From NCBI GenBank assembly GCA_004552155.1, contig SFPF01000073.1:1-20645 (forward strand): DNA of 20,645 nucleotides, in the 5' to 3' direction. The stretch's first letter is position 1. Each line of letters begins with the position of its first letter. Both the position numbers and the translations under genes were made by a program. The DNA is from Bacteroidales bacterium. GTDB taxonomy: Bacteria; Bacteroidota; Bacteroidia; Bacteroidales; Bacteroidaceae. Under the pieces are notes generated by a model. It saw only the letters and a program-made list of their open reading frames with translations. It was not told the origin of the DNA and did not search any database. Below are positions 15,533 to 20,645 of this stretch, in pieces.

Positions 15533-16609
15533 ATGGAAGAACTTCGAAATAGAAATATTGCGGTTTTGCTCTCCGGCGGCGTTGATAGCTCTGTCGTGCT
15601 TTATCAGCTTGTGCAGCAGGGGCTTAAGCCCGATTGCTTTTACATTAAGATTGGTCCGGAAGAAACCGAGGAGTGGAACTGCACGTCGGAGGAAGACCTT
15701 GAAATGGCCACCGCCGTGTCGCGCCGCTACGGCTGCCGCCTCGAAGTAATCGACTGCCACAAGGAATATTGGGAGCAAGTCACCAAGTACACGATGGACA
15801 AGGTGCGTGCCGGCTTCACGCCCAATCCCGACGTGATGTGCAACCGCCTGATCAAGTTTGGCGCATTTCACGAAAAGCGCGGTCGCGACTACGACCTCAT
15901 CGCCACGGGACACTATGCGCAGACCGAAATTATCGACGGTCGCAAATGGCTCACCACCAGCCCCGACCCCGTGAAAGACCAAACGGACTTCCTGGCGCAA
16001 ATCTATGACTGGCAGTTGCAGAAAGCCATCTTCCCCATCGGCGGCATGCACAAGGACGAGGTGCGCCGCATCGCCGAACAGGAGCACCTGATTAACGCGA
16101 AGCGCAAAGACTCGCAAGGCATCTGCTTCCTCGGCCAAATCAACTACAACGACTATCTGCGCCGCTATCTCGGCGACCAGCCCGGTGACGTTATCGAAGT
16201 GGGCACCGGCAAGCGCATAGGCAGCCATCGCGGACATTGGTTCTACACCATCGGCCAGCGCAAAGGCTTGGGTTTCGGCGGCGGTCCGTGGTTTGTGGTC
16301 AAGAAAGACGTCAAGCGTAACGTCCTCTTCGTTGCCAATGGCTACAACCCCGAGAATGCTTATCGCCAGGACTTTCCCGTCCACGATTTCCATTTCCTCA
16401 CGCTCCCCGAGTTGCCGGAGCGCATCACCTTCAAAATACGCCACACGCCCGAGATACACACGGCGACCGCCGAACCTTTAGGCGGCGGCGCATACATGAT
16501 ACATTCCTCCGCACCAATCCACGGCGTGGCGCCGGGGCAATTCTGCGTGGTTTACGACGAAGACCACCACAAATGCTACGGTTCGGGCGAGATTGCGTGG
16601 ATGGAGTAA
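15533..16609 (+). CDS. mnmA: tRNA 2-thiouridylase MnmA
   Basis: MnmA thiolates uridine 34 of tRNAs for Lys, Glu and Gln, using ATP and sulfur from a relay. The PP-loop LLSGGVDSSV (about 12-21), the first catalytic cysteine Cys103 in NPDVMCNRLIKFG, ATGHYAQ, DPVKDQTDFLAQI, the second cysteine Cys198 in KDSQGICFLGQI, and GQRKGLGFGGGPWFVV are all present. I chose 15533 (MEELRNRNIAVLLSGG), 358 residues. An earlier ATG at 15503 adds ten residues without family support. It is complete, and of the Bacteroidetes subtype with DQTDFLA where enterobacteria have DQSYFL. ygbA follows after 21 bases. Confidence 0.95.
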   Translation: MEELRNRNIAVLLSGGVDSSVVLYQLVQQGLKPDCFYIKIGPEETEEWNCTSEEDLEMATAVSRRYGCRLEVIDCHKEYWEQVTKYTMDKVRAGFTPNPDVMCNRLIKFGAFHEKRGRDYDLIATGHYAQTEIIDGRKWLTTSPDPVKDQTDFLAQIYDWQLQKAIFPIGGMHKDEVRRIAEQEHLINAKRKDSQGICFLGQINYNDYLRRYLGDQPGDVIEVGTGKRIGSHRGHWFYTIGQRKGLGFGGGPWFVVKKDVKRNVLFVANGYNPENAYRQDFPVHDFHFLTLPELPERITFKIRHTPEIHTATAEPLGGGAYMIHSSAPIHGVAPGQFCVVYDEDHHKCYGSGEIAWME

Positions 16610-16630
16610 AGATTCCTATATATAATTAAA

Positions 16631-16933
16631 ATGGCGCGCACGATGACACGCATAGAAAAGGAGCAGCAGATTATTGAAATCATGATAAGGCTCTATTGCC
16701 GCAAGAAACTCCATGCCAATTCCCTCACGCCCGAGTGCGAAGACTTGTTGGCATACGCGCGGCAAAGGCTAAGCCGCTGTCGCTTTGGCGAGGAAAAGCC
16801 TACCTGCCAGCGTTGTCCCGTGCATTGCTACCGCAGAGATATGCGCGAGCAGATGCGCCGCGTGATGCGCTGGTGCGGCCCGAGAATGTTGCTGTATCAC
16901 CCCCTCATCACCTTGCGCCATTATATCAGATAG
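16631..16933 (+). CDS. ygbA: YgbA family protein (nitrous oxide-stimulated promoter family)
   Basis: This 100-residue, Cys- and Arg-rich protein matches E. coli YgbA over its second half: RCRFGEEKPTCQRCPVHCY, then RRDMREQMRRVMRWCGPRMLLYHPLITLRHYI. In E. coli the gene responds to nitric oxide through NsrR and is tied to recovery from nitrosative stress, but the biochemical role is unknown. Five conserved Cys (RLYCRKK, PECEDL, CRF, CQRC and HCY) suggest metal or cluster binding; this is inference. The start could also be the Met at residue 5 (16643). cca starts 3 bases after the stop, so the two are tightly coupled. Confidence 0.85.
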   Translation: MARTMTRIEKEQQIIEIMIRLYCRKKLHANSLTPECEDLLAYARQRLSRCRFGEEKPTCQRCPVHCYRRDMREQMRRVMRWCGPRMLLYHPLITLRHYIR

Positions 16934-16936
16934 ATA

Positions 16937-18321
16937 ATGAAAATCCTTACCACAGAAGAAATAAGGCAGAAGATCGACAGCCCTCTGTTCCACGCCCTTA
17001 CGGCCACCGCCGACGACCTGGGAATGGAGTGCTACCTCGTGGGCGGCTACGTGCGCGACCTTTTCCTCCAGCGCCCCACCAACGACATCGACGTTGTTGT
17101 CGTGGGCAGCGGCATTGCAATGGCAAAGGCATTCGCGGCGCGGCTCAAAGGCAAGGCGGCGGTCAGCGTGTTTGCCAATTTCGGCACGGCGCAGGTGAAA
17201 TGGCACAGCCACGAAGTGGAATTTGTGGGGGCGCGCCGCGAGAGTTATTCCCACGATTCCCGCAAGCCAATCGTTGAAGACGGCACGTTGGAGGACGACC
17301 AAAATCGCCGCGACTTTACAATCAACGCCATGGCCGTCTGCCTCAATGCCGCGCGGCTCGGCGAACTGGTAGACCCCTTCGAAGGCGTGCTCGACCTTGA
17401 AGACGGCATTATCCGCACGCCGCTCGACCCCGACATCACCTTCAGCGACGACCCCCTGCGCATGATGCGCTGCGTCCGCTTCGCAGCGCAGTTGCGCTTC
17501 GTAATCGAAGAAGAAACCTTCGACGCACTCGGGCGCAACGCCGAGCGGCTGCGCATCGTCAGCGCGGAGCGTATCATCGTGGAACTTAATAAGATAATGG
17601 AGACCGCCGCGCCCTCTTACGGCTTCGTCGAACTGCATCGCAGCGGACTGCTTTCCGTAATCCTGCCCGAACTGGCAGCCCTCGACTGCGTAGAAACACG
17701 CAACGGGCGGGCGCATAAGAATAACTTCTACCACACGCTCGAAGTGCTCGACAACGTGGCGGCCAAGAGCGACAACCTTTATCTGCGCTGGGCGGCGCTT
17801 TTGCACGACATCGGCAAGCCGCGCAGCAAGCAGTGGGACGCAGCCGTGGGCTGGACGTTCCACAACCATAACTATTTGGGTGAAAAGATGATACCCGCGC
17901 TGTTCAAGCGGCTGAAACTGCCGCTCGACGAGCGCATGAAGTACGTCAAGAAGCTCGTGGGGCTGCACATGCGCCCCATTGCCATTGCCGACGACGAGGT
18001 GACCGACAGCGCGGTGCGCCGCCTGCTCTTCGAGGCTGGCGACGACATCGACGACCTGATGCTCCTTTGCGAGGCCGACATCACGAGCAAGAACGAGCAG
18101 CGCAAGAAGAATTTCCTGCAAAACTTCAAAATCGTGCGCCAGAAACTCGTTGATATCGAGGAAAAAGACCGTATCCGCAACTTCCAGCCGCCCGTCACCG
18201 GCGACGACATCTGCCCAATGAGCGCGAGGCCGCCTGGCAGTTCGTCTTGGATAAAGCCAAAGAAATGGGACTGGAAACAAATCTATCGTTTACGCCAGCC
18301 GTTACGCCGGAAGAACAATAA
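16937..18321 (+). CDS. cca: CCA tRNA nucleotidyltransferase with C-terminal frameshift
   Basis: This enzyme adds or repairs the CCA end of tRNAs, needed here since the tRNA-Ser gene lacks CCA. The catalytic head shows LVGGYVRDLFL (about 34-44) and the metal-binding NDIDVVVVG with Asp50 and Asp52, then EDDQNRRDFTINAMAV, DPFEGVLDLEDGIIRTP, and DPLRMMRCVRFAAQL. The HD domain follows with LLHDIGKP (His290-Asp291) and CEADITSKNE. After NFQPPVTGDDI (bases ~18,207-18,216) about 28-30 residues are missing and the frame shifts. In the new frame PNEREAAWQFVLDKAKEMG continues to the genuine stop at 18321. Read without correction, a false tail ends at 18334. The lost part is outside the catalytic head. 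Confidence 0.92.
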
Positions 18322-18347
18322 CATCCCTCCTTAAATCTAATATATCT

Positions 18348-18983
18348 ATGAACGCTGCAGAATTAGAACAGAACAAGCAACTCTATCTCGATACTTGCCG
18401 CCGCGAGATTCACCGCGACGGACTGGAACGCCTTTTAGACTATCTCGAAAAGTCGGATTTCTTCACCGCGCCCAGTTCTTCGAATTTCCACCTCAACGAG
18501 GCGGGCGGCCTTTGCCGCCATTCGCTCAACGTGTTCGAGGCGGCCTGCAATATTTACGACCACATCTATCTGCCGCAAATCAAGGCCGGCAATTCTCCCT
18601 TTACCCACGAGATTTCGCGCGAGAGCATCGCCATCGCCACGCTCTTCCACGACCTTTGCAAAATCAACTTCTACCACGAGACGCAGCGCTTCAAGAAAGA
18701 CGAGACCGGGCGTTGGGTCACTTATCCCGGCTACGAGGTGAAAGACGCCTTCCCCTTCGGCCACGGCGAAAAGTCCTGCCTCATGGTGAGCTGGTACATG
18801 CGCCTCGAGCCCGAGGAACTCTTAGCCATTCGCTGGCACATGGGCATGTTCGATATGGCGGGCAGCGGGTCGAGCATGAGTTTCTCCTTCCGCGCCGCCG
18901 TGGACAAGTCGCCGCTCGTCAGCATTGTGCACTCCGCCGACTTCCTTGTGTCCAACTTAGTAGAGAAAACAACTGAACATTAA
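18348..18983 (+). CDS. HD-domain phosphohydrolase
   Basis: This 211-residue protein has the HD metal-dependent phosphohydrolase fold: His58 in GGLCRHSLNV, the HD doublet His101-Asp102 in ATLFHDLCKINFY, FGHGEKS with a further conserved His, and HSADF near the C-terminus with the last Asp. Such proteins hydrolyse nucleotide or cyclic-nucleotide phosphates; the substrate cannot be told. Homologues of this size are common in Bacteroidales, and I see no clear gap. It begins 26 bases after cca, and the GH89 gene starts 6 bases after its stop, so cca, this gene and the next one may be one transcript. Confidence 0.85.
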   Translation: MNAAELEQNKQLYLDTCRREIHRDGLERLLDYLEKSDFFTAPSSSNFHLNEAGGLCRHSLNVFEAACNIYDHIYLPQIKAGNSPFTHEISRESIAIATLFHDLCKINFYHETQRFKKDETGRWVTYPGYEVKDAFPFGHGEKSCLMVSWYMRLEPEELLAIRWHMGMFDMAGSGSSMSFSFRAAVDKSPLVSIVHSADFLVSNLVEKTTEH

Positions 18984-18989
18984 GATACT

Positions 18990-20645
18990 ATGAAAGCAAA
19001 AATCCTTTTCCTCTTCGCGTTTTGGCTTTGCGCCCTCTTTGCGGCATTTGCCAAAGAAACCAATCCGGCAGCCGTCAGCGCGCTGCTCGACCGCATCGGC
19101 GGCGCAGGCACGGCGGCACGCTTCGTGACCGAAGTCGACGCTGCGCTTTCTGCCGACGGCAAAGATGTATTCGTGATTACCGCCCGCGACGGCAAGCCCT
19201 GCATTCAGGGCAATAGCATCTCGGCGGTCACAACCGGCATCAACTGGTATCTCAACCATTATGCCCACGTCAATCTCGCCTGGAACCGCCTCACCGCCGA
19301 CCTCTCCGCCGCCACGCTCCCCGTGCCCGGCGCAGAAGAGCGGCACGCCTGCACGGCCGACTACCGCTATTACCTCAACTACTGCACCTTCTCCTATTCC
19401 ATGGCCTTTTGGACGTGGGAACGCTGGCAGCAGGAAATCGACTGGATGGCGCTCCACGGCATCAACATGCCGCTCGCCCTTGTCGGCGCGGACGTAGTGT
19501 GGAAAAACGTGCTCGAACAACTTGGCTACTCCCTCTCTGAAATCAGGCTGATGAACAACCTCGAAGGTTGGGGCGGACCGAACAAAGACTGGTGGTACAC
19601 GCGGCAGGAAACGCTTTCCAAGAATATCCTCGCCCGTATGCGCGAACTCGGCATGACGCCCGTGCTGCCCGGCTATAGCGGCATGGTGCCCCACGACATC
19701 ACCGCCAAGAAAGGCTGGACCATCGCCGACCCCGGTCGCTGGTGCCAGTTCCAACGCCCCGGCTTCCTGCTCCCCACCGACAGCCATTTCGCCGAAATGG
19801 CCGCGCTCTACTATCAAGAGCTTGAGAAGGTGATGGGCACATCTATTTATTACAGCATGGACCCCTTCCACGAGGGCGGCAATACGAGCGGCGTGGACTT
19901 GCCTGCCGCCTACACCGCCATACAGACCGCTATGGATAAGGTAAATCCCGATGCCAAGTGGGTCATTCAGAGTTGGAACGAGAACCCGCGCTCGGAATGT
20001 CTCAACACGATCAAGAAAGGCAAGCTCGTGGTGCTCGACCTCTTCTCCGAGGCCGTGCCCCGCTGGAAAGACTGGAACGGCTACGGCGGTCACGAAATGG
20101 TGTACTGCATGCTTCACAACTTCGGCGGACGCGTAGGCCTGCACGGACGTTTGAGGACGATGACGCAAGGTTACTACGATGCCCTGCGCCTTTATCCGCA
20201 AAATCTCAAAGGCGTGGGCGCAACGCCCGAGGGCATCGAGACCAATCCCATGCTTTACGACGCGCTCTTTGAACTGCCCTGGACCACGGTGGCTTCTTCG
20301 GCCGAATGGCTCAACGGCTATGCCACAGCACGTTACGGCGCAGCCAATGCCGATGCCGCCGAAGCGTGGCAAAAGCTGGCGCAGTCGGTCTACGACTGCC
20401 CCACCTCGCAGCAGGGCACTTCCGAACCCGTAGCGCTATATATTATAATGTCTACGACGTGCGTCGCGCTGCCGCCGCCCTCATCGCCGCTTCCTCCGAA
20501 CTTGGGAGCAATGCCGCCGGGGCAGACAACCTGCGCTACGACCTCGTGGACGTGACGCGCCAGAGCCTCACCGACGTTGCCAACCTCCTGCTCAAGCAAA
20601 TACGCAGCGCTTACGACTCCAAGGACACCGAACGCTTCGTGCGCC
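18990..20645 (+). CDS. GH89 alpha-N-acetylglucosaminidase, 3' partial, two internal gaps
   Basis: This enzyme, a homologue of human NAGLU, removes terminal alpha-linked N-acetylglucosamine, for example from mucin or heparan-type glycans. A signal peptide ends near residue 21 (AFWLCALFAAFA), so it is exported. The N-terminal domain leads into DYRYYLNYCTFSYSMAFWTWERW and WMALHGINMPLALVGADVVWKNVL. The expected acid/base is Glu295 in MDPFHEGGN, and the nucleophile is Glu414 in GATPEGIETNP. LHNFGGRVGLHG is also typical. At ~19,540-19,548 about 13-15 residues before LMNNLEGWGGPN are missing in frame. At ~20,428-20,441, after QQGTSEPV, some 12-20 residues are lost and the frame shifts. It resumes with YYNVYDVRRAAALIAAS and NLRYDLVDVTRQSL and runs off the window. 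Uncorrected, a false stop ends the product at 20555. Confidence 0.9.

Noticed and set aside
16769..18280. Long minus-strand open frame (503 codons) over cca
   Set aside because: The opposite strand encodes a clear CCA-adding enzyme with catalytic motifs; the antisense product resembles nothing.
18957..20372. Long minus-strand open frame (471 codons) over the GH89 gene
   Set aside because: It mirrors the GH89 coding frame, and no domain is visible.

Overview
Most of the window (about 1,690 to the right edge) looks like a gut-type member of the Bacteroidales, probably Prevotellaceae-like. The support is the protein families (Bacteroidetes-type Lon, short AMP nucleosidase, stand-alone HsdR-N protein, GH89 enzyme), several TAnnTTTG promoter boxes, the absence of obvious Shine-Dalgarno sequences, and a lipoprotein with the Bacteroidetes surface-export tail (C-S-S-D-D-D-D). 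Coding DNA is GC-rich. The stretch 4,090-6,070 is clearly AT-richer and holds repeats, a tRNA, one lipoprotein gene and a transposase remnant.

The first ~1,690 bases do not belong with the rest. They carry murF and mraY of a Clostridia/Oscillospiraceae type, with a GGAGG ribosome binding site. murF is fused head-on to the lon tail near 1,690, and mraY runs in frame into a CAP/SCP-domain fragment near position 100.

Layout. Minus strand: CAP fragment, mraY (5' part), murF (both ends lost), lon, a MITE-like palindrome, tRNA-Ser(CGA), a surface lipoprotein. Then a gene-poor AT-rich stretch with an IS1380-like remnant, nested inverted repeats and a REP-like repeat. Then a minus-strand operon AMP nucleosidase - holA - pgeF. 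From 8,665 everything is on the plus strand: HsdR-N protein, rubredoxin, rlmH - endonuclease/exonuclease/phosphatase - umuC - umuD, an unknown membrane protein, MaoC dehydratase, YigZ, GNAT, mnmA, ygbA, cca, HD hydrolase and a GH89 alpha-N-acetylglucosaminidase that runs off the edge. The set is mainly housekeeping: proteostasis, replication, SOS mutagenesis, rRNA and tRNA maturation, plus one glycan-degrading enzyme.

The most striking property is a recurring defect. At least eight places in conserved genes (lon, holA twice, umuD, yigZ, cca, the GH89 gene twice), and also the end of murF, lack an internal block of roughly 13-35 codons, with the flanking halves otherwise intact. Five of these shift the frame. 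Because holA, cca and murF are normally essential, and because two joins are between unrelated genes, an assembly or amplification artefact is the leading explanation, not gene decay. Broken genes here should be read with that in mind. I found no convincing new multi-gene system. The best candidates for real, poorly described biology are the palindromic elements and possible small RNA between 4,100 and 6,030.
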